Assembly: GCA_035293845.1 (NCBI GenBank)
Contig: DATGMB010000078.1
Location: 1 to 30,627, forward strand
DNA: 30,627 nt
Source: DATGMB01 sp035293845
GTDB lineage: Bacteria > Acidobacteriota > Terriglobia > Bryobacterales > Bryobacteraceae
Direction of reading: 5' to 3'
The notes below the pieces were generated by a model. That model was not told where the DNA came from, ran no database searches, and saw only the letters and a program-made list of their open reading frames with translations. Shown one piece after another: positions 8,304 through 15,321 of the stretch. Each line of letters starts with the position of its first letter. The first letter of the stretch is position 1. The translations under genes were made by a program, and so were the position numbers.

Positions 8304-9764
8304 ATGAGAACGCTCTTTCTGAACCCGCCCTCATTTGAAGGGTTCGACGGCGGCGCCAGTTCGCGCTGGCCCGCCTCGCGCGAAATCGAATCGTACTGGT
8401 ATCCCGTCTGGCTCTGCTATCCGGCCGGCATGCTTCCCGATAGCAAAGTCGTCGACGCGCCGCCCCACAAAATTTCCATCGAGCAGACCGTCGAAATGGC
8501 AAAGGATTTCGAGCTGCTCGTGCTCTTCACCTCCACGCCCGGATTCCACGTCGACGTGCGAATGGCGGAGATGATGAAGGACGCCAATCCCAAGCTCAAG
8601 GTCGCCTTCGTCGGCCCGCCCGTCACCGTCGAACCGGAAAAGGCGCTGCGCCAGAACTCCGCCATCGACTTCCTCGTGCGCCGCGAGTTCGATTACCAGA
8701 TCGCCGATTACGCCAAAGGCAAGCCTCTCGAGGAACTCCCCGGCGTCAGCTTCCGCAAAAACGGCGGGATCCACCACAACCCGGAAGGCCCGGTCATTGA
8801 AAATCTCGACGAGCTCCCCTGGGTCACCAAGGTCTATAAACGCGATCTCGACGTGACGCGCTACAACGTCCCGTTCCTGCTCAATCCGTTCATTTCCTTC
8901 TACACCTCCCGCGGTTGCCCGGCGCTCTGCACGTTCTGCCTGTGGCCCCAGACCCATTCCGGCCACCGCTGGCGCCTGCGCTCATCGGACGATGTGGCCA
9001 ACGAAGTCCGCTACGCGCTCGAACAATTCCCTCAGATCAAAGAAATCTTCTTCGACGACGACACCTTCAACTACCGCAAGGAGCGCACCATCGAGCTTTG
9101 CAAAAAGCTCAAGCCTCTGAATTTCACCTGGTCCTGCACCTCGCGCGTCACCACCGATTACGAAACCCTGAAGGCCATGAAGGAGGCCGGCTGCCGGCTG
9201 CTCATCGTCGGCTACGAATCCGGCGACCCGCAGATTCTCAAGAACATTAAAAAGGGCGCCACCGTCGAAATGGCCCAGCGCTTCACCGATAATTGCAAGA
9301 AGCTCGGCCTGGTGATCCACGGCGACTACATCATCGGCCTGCCCGGCGAGACGCGCGAGAGCATCCGCAAGACCATCGATTTCGCCAAGCGCCTCGACAC
9401 CGAGACCATCCAGGTTTCGATCGCGCATCCGTACCCCGGCACCGAATTCTTCGAGTACGTCAAGAAGAACGATCTCATCACCATCGATTCCATGACCGAC
9501 GACACCGGTCACCAGCTCCCGAACATCATCTACCCCGGCCTCGACCGCGGCGAGCTGGTCGAATGGGTGGAGCGTTTCTACGGCGAGTACTTCTTCCGCC
9601 CGCGCGTGGTCTGGCGCATCGTCCGCAAAGCCATGTTCGACGGCCACGAGCGCCGGCGCCTATACAAGGAAGCCCGCGAATACATGGCGCTTCGCAGCAA
9701 GCGCAGAAAGTTCGTCGCCGAGCACAAGGCAGCCGTTACGGCTCCGGCCGGCTCCGGCGATTAA
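8304..9764 (+). CDS. hpnJ: Hopanoid biosynthesis radical SAM protein HpnJ
   Basis: 486 residues. The N terminus MRTLFLNPPSFEGFDGG and the segments YWYPVWL and VDAPPH match HpnJ as I know it. A cobalamin-binding-like Rossmann domain (about 1-150) precedes the radical SAM core, with cluster motif GCPALCTFC (C205, C209, C212). Other family-typical segments are FFDDDTF, LLIVGYESG and GLPGET. HpnJ acts after HpnI and HpnK and rearranges the sugar head group of bacteriohopanetetrol to the cyclitol ether. The start chosen is ATG 8304, which follows GGAGAAG (8294-8300); the open frame upstream to 8229 has no family-like sequence. The stop is 7 bases before the next gene. HpnK is not in this window. 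Confidence 0.88.
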   Translation: MRTLFLNPPSFEGFDGGASSRWPASREIESYWYPVWLCYPAGMLPDSKVVDAPPHKISIEQTVEMAKDFELLVLFTSTPGFHVDVRMAEMMKDANPKLKVAFVGPPVTVEPEKALRQNSAIDFLVRREFDYQIADYAKGKPLEELPGVSFRKNGGIHHNPEGPVIENLDELPWVTKVYKRDLDVTRYNVPFLLNPFISFYTSRGCPALCTFCLWPQTHSGHRWRLRSSDDVANEVRYALEQFPQIKEIFFDDDTFNYRKERTIELCKKLKPLNFTWSCTSRVTTDYETLKAMKEAGCRLLIVGYESGDPQILKNIKKGATVEMAQRFTDNCKKLGLVIHGDYIIGLPGETRESIRKTIDFAKRLDTETIQVSIAHPYPGTEFFEYVKKNDLITIDSMTDDTGHQLPNIIYPGLDRGELVEWVERFYGEYFFRPRVVWRIVRKAMFDGHERRRLYKEAREYMALRSKRRKFVAEHKAAVTAPAGSGD

Positions 9765-9771
9765 CTCGCCC

Positions 9772-10212
9772 ATGCGCTCCGAGCACGCCCGTCTCCGGGT
9801 TAAGACGTGGATCTGCGCTGTCCTGGTCGTATTCAGTAATGTCTTCGGCAACTTCTTCCTGAAGCGCGGGATGCCACCGGAGCTGCCCACGCCGCTCGAT
9901 TACATCACCGTCCTGTTCCGCCCCTCGGTCGCGCTGGGAGTTGCCCTGCTCATTCTCTGGATGCTCTCCCGCATGGCCCTGCTCAGTTGGGCGGACCTCA
10001 GCTACGTTCTGCCCGTGACCTCGATCGGCTATGTCTTCGTCGCGCTGGCCGGCAAGCTGCTCCTCAACGAGCAGATCACGCACCGGCGATGGATGGGCAT
10101 CCTCCTCATCGTTGCCGGCGTCGCCCTGGTCAGCGGAGGCACGCCCCAGACCGCAAGCAAGAACTCGGCGAGCGAACGCCCGAAGGCCCGCGCCGCCGGA
10201 GCCGCGTCATGA
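9772..10212 (+). CDS. EamA/SMR-like four-helix membrane protein (ArnE/ArnF-type), subunit 1
   Basis: A 146-residue protein with four predicted membrane helices: TWICAVLVVFSNVFGNFF, a long second helix from PSVALGVALLILWML, a third in VLPVTSIGYVFVALAG and a fourth in WMGILLIVAGVALVSGG. This is half the size of EamA transporters and matches the EmrE/ArnE/ArnF size class, with the C-terminal half LSYVLPVTSIGYVF and LNEQITHRRWMGI typical of that fold. A charged cytoplasmic tail follows (about residues 124-146). Its ATGA overlap with the next, homologous-looking gene suggests an obligate heterodimer, as for ArnE/ArnF, which flip undecaprenyl-phosphate-aminoarabinose. Lying between hpnJ and hpnI, it is inferred to move a hopanoid glycolipid or its sugar donor; drug efflux remains possible. 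Confidence 0.75.
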   Translation: MRSEHARLRVKTWICAVLVVFSNVFGNFFLKRGMPPELPTPLDYITVLFRPSVALGVALLILWMLSRMALLSWADLSYVLPVTSIGYVFVALAGKLLLNEQITHRRWMGILLIVAGVALVSGGTPQTASKNSASERPKARAAGAAS

Positions 10213-10571
10213 AGTGGCTCCTCATCGGCATCATCGTCGCCGCCACCACCGTCGGCGAAGTCGCGCAGGCACTCGGCATGCGCCAGCACGGTGAAATCCG
10301 CGACTTCCGTCCGGGCGCCATTGGCCGCGCCATCACCCTGCTGGCCCGCAACCGCTTCGTGATCGCCTCCGTCGCCGCGATGGCCGTTTCCTTTTTCGCT
10401 TACTTGGGCCTGCTCACCGTGAGCGATCTCAGCTTCGCCGTCCCCGCCACCGCGATCACCTACGTGCTGGAGACGGCGCTCGCCCGCTACGTCCTCCGCG
10501 AGCGCGTCACCTGGCTCCGCTGGGCCGGCGCCGTCCTGGTCATCTGCGGAGTCGCGCTGGTCTCGCTGTGA
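10209..10571 (+). CDS. EamA/SMR-like four-helix membrane protein, subunit 2
   Basis: A 120-residue protein starting at ATG 10209, whose A overlaps the TGA of the previous gene (ATGA). The frame is open further upstream, but that part is only an alternative frame of the preceding gene. Four membrane helices are seen. Helix 1 has a buried acidic residue, E17 in TTVGEVAQALGM, at about the place of the essential Glu14 of EmrE. Helices 3-4 (DLSFAVPATAITYVLETALARYVL and WAGAVLVICGVALVSL) parallel those of its partner. It ends in GTGA, overlapping the start of hpnI, so these two genes and hpnI are translationally coupled. The pair is read as a heterodimeric small transporter or flippase. Confidence 0.75.
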   Translation: MKWLLIGIIVAATTVGEVAQALGMRQHGEIRDFRPGAIGRAITLLARNRFVIASVAAMAVSFFAYLGLLTVSDLSFAVPATAITYVLETALARYVLRERVTWLRWAGAVLVICGVALVSL

Positions 10572-11680
10572 GCTGGCTGGCTGTTCCCGCGGTTCTCGCC
10601 GCCGCCTATTACCTGCTCGCCCTGCTCGCCGCCCTCCGGTGGCGCAGGCGCGTGGCCTGCGCTCGGGCGGCCGAACACCCCGGCTTGCCGCCGATCTCCA
10701 TCCTCAAAGCCGTCCGCGGCCGCGACCCCGGCTTCTACGAAGCCATCCGCTCCCACGCCGTCCAGGATTACCCCGCCTTTGAGATGCTGTTCGGCTTCAG
10801 CGATCCACACGACTCCGCCGCGGCCGACGTTGCCCGCCTGCAATCCGAATTCCCCCAGGTTCCCATCTCGCTCCACTACGTCTCGACCGCAGCGCCTAAC
10901 ACCAAAGTGGGCGTGCTCGCCGATCTCGCCCGGCGCGCGCGCCACCCGATCCTGCTCATTAACGATAGCGACATTCTGGTCGAGCCCGGCTACCTGCGCG
11001 CGGCCGCGGCACCGCTCGCCGATCCTGCCGTCGGCCTCGTCACCTGCCTTTACCGTGCCTCCGCGAACGGGTGGCCCGCCCGCTTCGAAGCTCTCGGCAT
11101 CGCCACCGAATTCATCCCCAGCGTGCTGACCGCGCGCCTGCTCGGCATGCAGGGATTCGCCCTCGGCTCCACGATGGCCCTGCGCGCCGCGGATCTCGCG
11201 AAGATCGGCGGATTCGATGCGCTCACGGATTACCTCGCGGATGATTTTCATCTCGGCCGGCGCATCCACCAGCTCGGCCGCCGCATCGAGTTTGCGGACA
11301 CCGTGGTCGAAACCGCGCTCGGCGCGCCCGGATGGCCGGATGTCTGGCGCCACCAACTGCGCTGGTCCCGCACCATCCGCGCCGGGCGCACCGCCGGGTA
11401 CTACGGCTACATCGTGACGCACGCCACGGTGTGGGCGCTCGCCGCCTTCGCCGCCGGCCAGTGGTGGGCCGGCGCTCTGGCGCTGGCGCTCCGCATGGCC
11501 GCCGGGGTCGCGACGGCGCGCCTCCTCCGCTACCGCCCCATCGGCCGCGAGTGGCCGCTGATTCCGCTCCGCGATCTGTTCGGCTTCGCCGTCTGGCTCG
11601 GCGGCGCGTTCGGCCGAACTGTGATCTGGCGCGGCCGCCGGCTGAGACTCCGGCGAGACGGGCGGATCGAGACGGTTTAG
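10568..11680 (+). CDS. hpnI: Hopanoid biosynthesis glycosyltransferase HpnI (GT21, ceramide-glucosyltransferase-like)
   Basis: A 370-residue membrane glycosyltransferase. GTG at 10568 overlaps the upstream TGA. An N-terminal helix (LAVPAVLAAAYYLLALLAAL) anchors a GT-A domain with the GT21 motif set: PPISILKAVRG, the D1 region FGFSDPHD, D2 in INDSDILV, D3 in LADDFHLGRRI and the QxxRW-type site HQLRWSRTIR. A C-terminal part has further helices and the family-typical RDLFGFAVWLGGAFGRTVIWRGRRLRLRRDG. HpnI adds N-acetylglucosamine to bacteriohopanetetrol; HpnK then removes the acetyl and HpnJ converts the product. The operon order is hpnJ, two small transporters, hpnI. A general glucosylceramide-like synthase is the alternative, made less likely by the neighbouring hpnJ. 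Confidence 0.82.
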   Translation: MSWLAVPAVLAAAYYLLALLAALRWRRRVACARAAEHPGLPPISILKAVRGRDPGFYEAIRSHAVQDYPAFEMLFGFSDPHDSAAADVARLQSEFPQVPISLHYVSTAAPNTKVGVLADLARRARHPILLINDSDILVEPGYLRAAAAPLADPAVGLVTCLYRASANGWPARFEALGIATEFIPSVLTARLLGMQGFALGSTMALRAADLAKIGGFDALTDYLADDFHLGRRIHQLGRRIEFADTVVETALGAPGWPDVWRHQLRWSRTIRAGRTAGYYGYIVTHATVWALAAFAAGQWWAGALALALRMAAGVATARLLRYRPIGREWPLIPLRDLFGFAVWLGGAFGRTVIWRGRRLRLRRDGRIETV

Positions 11681-11692
11681 TTCCGCGCGTAA

Positions 11693-11881
11693 AAGACCCT
11701 CGACTCGCTCGTCCGCCACCTCGGACTGACTCCTTCGGAGGTCGTGCGCGAAGGGGTGAAACTCCTGGGCAGGTTGAACCTCCCGCGCCGCCGGCGAAAG
11801 ATCATTGGGCTGGGAAAGTTCGACTCTGGAATCCCTGACCTCGCCATGAATCCGAAGTACATGGAGGACTACGGCCGGTGA
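11693..11881 (+). pseudogene. 5'-truncated ribbon-helix-helix antitoxin (VapB-like)
   Basis: In the frame that ends at TGA 11879-11881, the sequence after an in-frame TAA (11690-11692) reads LVRHLGLTPSEVVREGVKLL, then KIIGLGKFDSGIPDLA and a C-terminal NPKYMEDYGR. The first part looks like helices 1-2 of a ribbon-helix-helix domain and the rest like a toxin-binding tail. The N-terminal DNA-binding strand and an ATG are missing, apparently lost at the junction with the end of hpnI. A short product from GTG 11744 is possible (45 residues) but would lack the DNA-binding domain. It overlaps the vapC start by GTGA, the usual antitoxin-toxin arrangement. Confidence 0.6.
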
Positions 11882-12303
11882 TCCCGGTTCTGGTCGACAC
11901 CGGCGTGATTGTCAGCGCGTTCGATCGCCGCCAGCTTTATCACACGCAATGTAAGCGCGCGATCGACGCCATCGTCGGCCCGCTCGTCACCTGTGAATCT
12001 GTCATCTCGGAGAGCATCCACCTTCTACGCCGCGTCCCTGGTGCAGCGGAGGCGATTCTCGACAACGTGTCCGCGGGAGCGCTCGAAGTTCCTTTCCGCC
12101 TTGACCAATCCACTCCCGCCATTCTCAACATTTTCCGCAAATACCGGGACCGCCAGGTCGATCTTGCCGGCGCCTGCCTGATTCACCTTGCCAACGAACT
12201 CAAAACCGGGGATATTCTCACGCTGGACGACGATTTCGCGGTCTACCGGTGGGGCGCCAACCGCCCGTTCCGCAATCTGGTTTCGCTCGCCCGGCCGACC
12301 TGA
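11878..12303 (+). CDS. vapC: PIN-domain ribonuclease toxin, VapC-like
   Basis: 141 residues starting at GTG 11878. The PIN acidic set can be read: D7 in VLVDTGVIV, the acidic residues in CESVISESIHLL, the Asp in VDLAGACLIHLA, and LTLDDDFAVYRW near the C terminus. PIN toxins of this type cleave tRNA or other structured RNA when free of antitoxin. The antitoxin upstream seems to have lost its DNA-binding half, so this may be an inactive or reduced module, or one neutralised by an antitoxin elsewhere. The toxin itself has no visible damage. Confidence 0.8.
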   Translation: MIPVLVDTGVIVSAFDRRQLYHTQCKRAIDAIVGPLVTCESVISESIHLLRRVPGAAEAILDNVSAGALEVPFRLDQSTPAILNIFRKYRDRQVDLAGACLIHLANELKTGDILTLDDDFAVYRWGANRPFRNLVSLARPT

Positions 12304-12350
12304 TCTGCGTCACCTTTCCCACCCCTGGTGCAGCGGGCGATTTGTCACCA

Positions 12351-12380
12351 TTGCGTTACCAATCGGTTCCGTATTAGTAT
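12351..12380 (+). promoter_or_regulatory. Possible promoter of the adenylate kinase gene (leaderless transcript)
   Basis: TTGCGT (12351-12356) and TAGTAT (12375-12380) with an 18-base spacer resemble -35 and -10 boxes. The predicted start of transcription would fall at about 12386-12388, on the GTG start codon itself, and no ribosome binding site precedes that codon. A leaderless mRNA is therefore plausible but is an inference from weak matches. Confidence 0.3.
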
Positions 12381-12385
12381 GCTGT

Positions 12386-13051
12386 GTGATTATCCTGCTC
12401 TTCGGGCCGCCGGGTTGCGGCAAGGGGACCCAGGCGGAGTTCCTCGTCGAAAAACTCCACATACCGGCTGTCTCCACCGGTGCGATGTTTCGCGCCGAAT
12501 CTCAATCGGGAACGCCGCTCGGCCGGCACATCCGTGACCTGCTGGCGCGCGGCGCCCTCATCGGCGACGAAATTGTAAACCCGCTCGTCGCACGGCGCAT
12601 CGCGGCTCCCGATTGCGCGCGCGGCTTCCTCCTCGATGGCTATCCCCGCACGGTCGCCCAGGCCGTCTATTTTGCGGAGTTGCTGCGCGGGCGGGGGCTG
12701 CCGGAGCCACGGATCATCCACCTCGATGTGCCCGTCGAGATTCTGGTCGAGCGCCTCGCCGCGCGCCGCCAGTGTCCCGCCTGCCATCGCATTTACAACC
12801 TGCTTTCCCATCCGCCCTCGTACGATGGTGTCTGCGATCACGACGGCGCCGTGCTCATCGCTCGTGAGGACGATGACCACCACGTCATTCGCGAGCGTCT
12901 CCACGCCTACGCGCGCCAGACCGGGCCCGTCCTCGACTGGTACGGTCCCTCACGCGTGATCCGCGTGGATGGCTCGCCGGAGCCCCAAGCCGTGGCCGCC
13001 GCGATTCACGAGGCGCTGCGCCGGCCGCTGGTCCGGACTTCGGTGAATTGA
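12386..13051 (+). CDS. adk: Adenylate kinase family protein with zinc-type LID
   Basis: 221 residues from GTG 12386, the only start that places the P-loop at the N terminus as in Adk. Visible are the P-loop GPPGCGKGTQ (K13), the AMP-binding STGAMFR (30-36), FLLDGYPRT, and a LID with CPAC and VCDHD, a Cys-Cys-Cys-Asp set that binds zinc in Gram-positive and thermophile enzymes. ATP + AMP to 2 ADP is the expected reaction. Odd points: the residue aligned with D33 of the E. coli enzyme is Ala (STGA instead of STGD), the usual Phe in DGFPRT is Tyr, and the gene lacks its usual secY/ribosomal-protein neighbours. It may be a second, specialised nucleoside monophosphate kinase. Confidence 0.82.
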   Translation: MIILLFGPPGCGKGTQAEFLVEKLHIPAVSTGAMFRAESQSGTPLGRHIRDLLARGALIGDEIVNPLVARRIAAPDCARGFLLDGYPRTVAQAVYFAELLRGRGLPEPRIIHLDVPVEILVERLAARRQCPACHRIYNLLSHPPSYDGVCDHDGAVLIAREDDDHHVIRERLHAYARQTGPVLDWYGPSRVIRVDGSPEPQAVAAAIHEALRRPLVRTSVN

Positions 13052-13070
13052 GTGCCGGGCGCCTGAAAAG

Positions 13071-13739
13071 TTACGGCTTCCTCACCGTCGCCAGCGAGGT
13101 CTCGAGCGCGATCCGCACCAACTGGCTGCGCGTGCGCACGCGCGTCTTCTGGAAGAGCTGCTGCAGCGTGGCCTTGATCGCGCCCTCGGAAACCCCGAGC
13201 TGCGCCGCGATCTCCTTGTTCGTCATGCCCTCGAAGATCGCCTGCAGCACCTGCCGCTCGCGATCGGTGAGCAGCTTTTCGAATCCCGGCCCCGCGGGCT
13301 GGCGCACGCCATCCGCCATCATCTGGATAATCCGCGGATCCACCCACATCTCGCCCTGCGCCACCTGGCGGATCGCCTTGGCCAGCGTCGCCGGCGAGTT
13401 GTGTTTCAGGAAGATGCCGGAAGCCCCCATCTGCAGCGCGATCGACGATTCGCTGGCGTTCATCCCCGCCGTCACCATCAGGACGCGCCCCGCGAACCCG
13501 GCCGCCCGCGCCTCACTGATGAAGCGGTTGCCGTGGTCCTCTCCGAGATCGAAATCGAGCAGCACGATGTCGATCGGCTCCCGCCGCAGCACGTCGAGTG
13601 CCTCCGCCGCCGTCCCCACGCCCGCCGCGATCTCAAAATCCGGCTCCGACGCCAGCAGCCGGCTCAGGCTCTCGCGGAACAATACGTGATCATCGAGCAG
13701 CAGCAACCGGATGCGATTGCCGCTTGTCTGCGTCTCCAT
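13071..13739 (-). CDS. NarL/LuxR-type response regulator
   Basis: 222 residues from ATG 13739, chosen because AGGGG lies 4 bases upstream; an in-frame ATG at 13751 is an alternative, and the longer open frame upstream is a shadow of the kinase gene. The receiver domain (about 9-125) has the acidic pair D16/D17, phospho-acceptor D62 in IVLLDFDLG, T/S in VTAG and the Lys in IFLKHN. The C-terminal GerE helix-turn-helix (about 155-215) reads LTDRERQVLQAI, GMTNKEIAAQLGVSEGAIK. It overlaps the kinase gene by 50 bases and must be its partner. It probably binds DNA upstream of the divergent efflux genes. Confidence 0.9.
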   Translation of the reverse strand: METQTSGNRIRLLLLDDHVLFRESLSRLLASEPDFEIAAGVGTAAEALDVLRREPIDIVLLDFDLGEDHGNRFISEARAAGFAGRVLMVTAGMNASESSIALQMGASGIFLKHNSPATLAKAIRQVAQGEMWVDPRIIQMMADGVRQPAGPGFEKLLTDRERQVLQAIFEGMTNKEIAAQLGVSEGAIKATLQQLFQKTRVRTRSQLVRIALETSLATVRKP

Positions 13740-15129
13740 AATTCCCCTCATGCGGACCGGCGGCCGCGAGCTCCAGCACGAACGAGCACCCCGGCCCCGA
13801 CGGGTCGTAGCGCAGATCGCCGCGGAAGGAGCGCAGGAACGCCCGCGAAAGATACAGCCCCAATCCGGTCGCCTCCGCGCCTTTCTGGAACGGCTGGAAG
13901 AGCTTGTCCGGCCGCGCAATCCCCGGCCCGCTGTCCGTCACCCGGATCGTCACCATGCCGCGCGCCGCCGCCACCCGGATCGCGATGCGCTTCTCCGCCG
14001 CGTCTTCGAGCGCCCGCTCGCTGTTCTTGGTCAGGTTCAGCAGCACCTGCAGGAGGCTGTGGCGGTCCGCCCACACCGGCGGCAGTTCCGCCGGCACCTC
14101 CCAGTCGATCGCGATTCCCGCCTCGCGGCAGTACGGCTCGAGCACGATCCGCAGGTCGCCGATCGTCTCCGCGAGATCGATCACCTCGGCCTGCGGAGCG
14201 CCCGCCGACTGCTTCAGCTCCATCGAGGCAATCCGCGTCAACGCTTCGACCAGCGAGCCGAGCGCCGCGAAATCCTGGTTGCCTTCGAGCTTCCCGCTCC
14301 GCGCCAGATTCTCGCAGATCACCGCGATCGCGCCGCACACGTTGCGCACCTCGTGCGACACCGCGCCCACCAGAATGCGCGAGCCCTGCATCAACTGTTC
14401 GAGACCCGCTTCCTCGCGCTCCCGCAACTCCTCGCTGGCATCCACCACCAGAGCCGCCAGCCGCGGACCGGCCGGCGTCGCATAAGTCGAAAAGAAGACG
14501 TTCGCCAGGAACACCGCGCCATCGGCCCGCGAACCCCGGCACTGCATCTCGGTGCGAAACGTCTGCTGCGTTTCGCCCGTGAACGGCACGCGGCCCAGAG
14601 CCGGCAGATACGGGCGGATCGACCGGCCCGGCAGCTCGCCCGGCGCCACGCCGAGCATCCGGTGCGCCGCCGGATTGGCGCGCAGAATCCGTGCGTCCAT
14701 CCCCAGGGTCAGCACCGCGGCCGGACTGCTTTCGATCACGAATTCGAGCTGCTCCTCCGCCTCGCGCCGCGCTGCCGCTTCGCGCTCCACCCGGTGCAGC
14801 GCTTCCATCTGCCGCAGCCTTCTGCGCGACGCCTCAAACGAGAACAACCCCGTCCCCGCCAGCGACGAGAACACCAGGATGTCCTGCGGCCCGGACACCA
14901 GCCACTGAAAGGCAAACGGGTCGAAGACATCGGAGAGGATCGTGCACACGACCGCCGCGGCCAGAATCTGCCACCGCTCGAGAGCCGTCCCCAGAATCAA
15001 CATCGGGAACAGGTACAGAAACCCGAAGGCAATGTTCAAATCGACCCACCAATCGATCAGCGCGATGGCTGCGATCAGCGCCACCGCCAGGGCAATTCGC
15101 GGCCCGCGGCTTAAAAATGGGAGGTCCAC
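13690..15129 (-). CDS. Membrane-bound PAS sensor histidine kinase
   Basis: 479 residues from GTG 15129, preceded by AAGGGGA at 7 bases; the frame is open to ATG 15174 but a promoter-like sequence lies in that stretch. About four membrane helices (about 10-110) carry little periplasmic sequence, a coiled region follows (about 112-130), then a PAS domain (about 132-245). The kinase core has H259 in VGAVSHEVRN, the N box LNLTKNSERAL (N369), G1 DSGPGIA (D399) and G2 GLGLYLSR. All catalytic motifs are present. The short F-box region and lack of a periplasmic domain suggest sensing in the membrane or by PAS. The TolC/adaptor pair is divergent, so efflux control is likely. Confidence 0.9.
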   Translation of the reverse strand: MDLPFLSRGPRIALAVALIAAIALIDWWVDLNIAFGFLYLFPMLILGTALERWQILAAAVVCTILSDVFDPFAFQWLVSGPQDILVFSSLAGTGLFSFEASRRRLRQMEALHRVEREAAARREAEEQLEFVIESSPAAVLTLGMDARILRANPAAHRMLGVAPGELPGRSIRPYLPALGRVPFTGETQQTFRTEMQCRGSRADGAVFLANVFFSTYATPAGPRLAALVVDASEELREREEAGLEQLMQGSRILVGAVSHEVRNVCGAIAVICENLARSGKLEGNQDFAALGSLVEALTRIASMELKQSAGAPQAEVIDLAETIGDLRIVLEPYCREAGIAIDWEVPAELPPVWADRHSLLQVLLNLTKNSERALEDAAEKRIAIRVAAARGMVTIRVTDSGPGIARPDKLFQPFQKGAEATGLGLYLSRAFLRSFRGDLRYDPSGPGCSFVLELAAAGPHEGNYGDADKRQSHPVAAAR

Positions 15130-15148
15130 CCGGCTTCCCCTTGTATAA

Positions 15149-15176
15149 ATTGTAGAAAAATGGCGGGTTTGCACAA
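15149..15176 (-). promoter_or_regulatory. Promoter of the histidine kinase/response regulator operon
   Basis: On the minus strand, TTGTGC (15171-15176) and TACAAT (15149-15154) are spaced by 16 bases. Transcription would start near 15142, leaving a leader of about 13 bases that holds the AAGGGGA ribosome binding site of the GTG start at 15129. This fit is part of the reason for choosing that start. Confidence 0.45.
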
Positions 15177-15187
15177 GCCTCGAAACC

Positions 15188-15220
15188 GAAAGATAGGTGA
15201 GCGCCGCTGAAAGATAGGTG
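15188..15220. promoter_or_regulatory. Direct repeat GAAAGATAGGTG x2, 21-bp period (candidate response regulator sites)
   Basis: GAAAGATAGGTG occurs at 15188-15199 and again, identical over 12 bases, at 15209-15220. The 21-base period equals two helical turns, so two protein dimers would sit on one DNA face. The repeats lie between the kinase promoter and the efflux operon. The second copy ends where a -35 box would be, relative to a possible -10 (TATACC, 15241-15246). Confidence 0.5.
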
Positions 15221-15241
15221 GCCTCGCGGTCTTCCGGCCCT

Positions 15242-15256
15242 ATACCTTTAAGGTAT
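15242..15256. promoter_or_regulatory. Palindrome ATACCTT-T-AAGGTAT (candidate operator)
   Basis: A perfect 7+7 palindrome with a one-base centre sits 66 bases before the TolC-like gene start and overlaps a possible -10 box. Its size fits a dimeric repressor of the PadR or MerR kind, but no such regulator gene is in the window, so the binding protein is unknown. Confidence 0.4.
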
Positions 15257-15321
15257 CAGGCTGTACGGCGTCGCAGCGGAGGTGCGTCCCGTCCCCGGCC
15301 CGGATTTCTCCAGGAGGCGAA

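Noticed and set aside
13711..15114. Plus-strand open frame of 467 codons
   Set aside because: Antisense to the histidine kinase; Arg/His-rich product with no family features.
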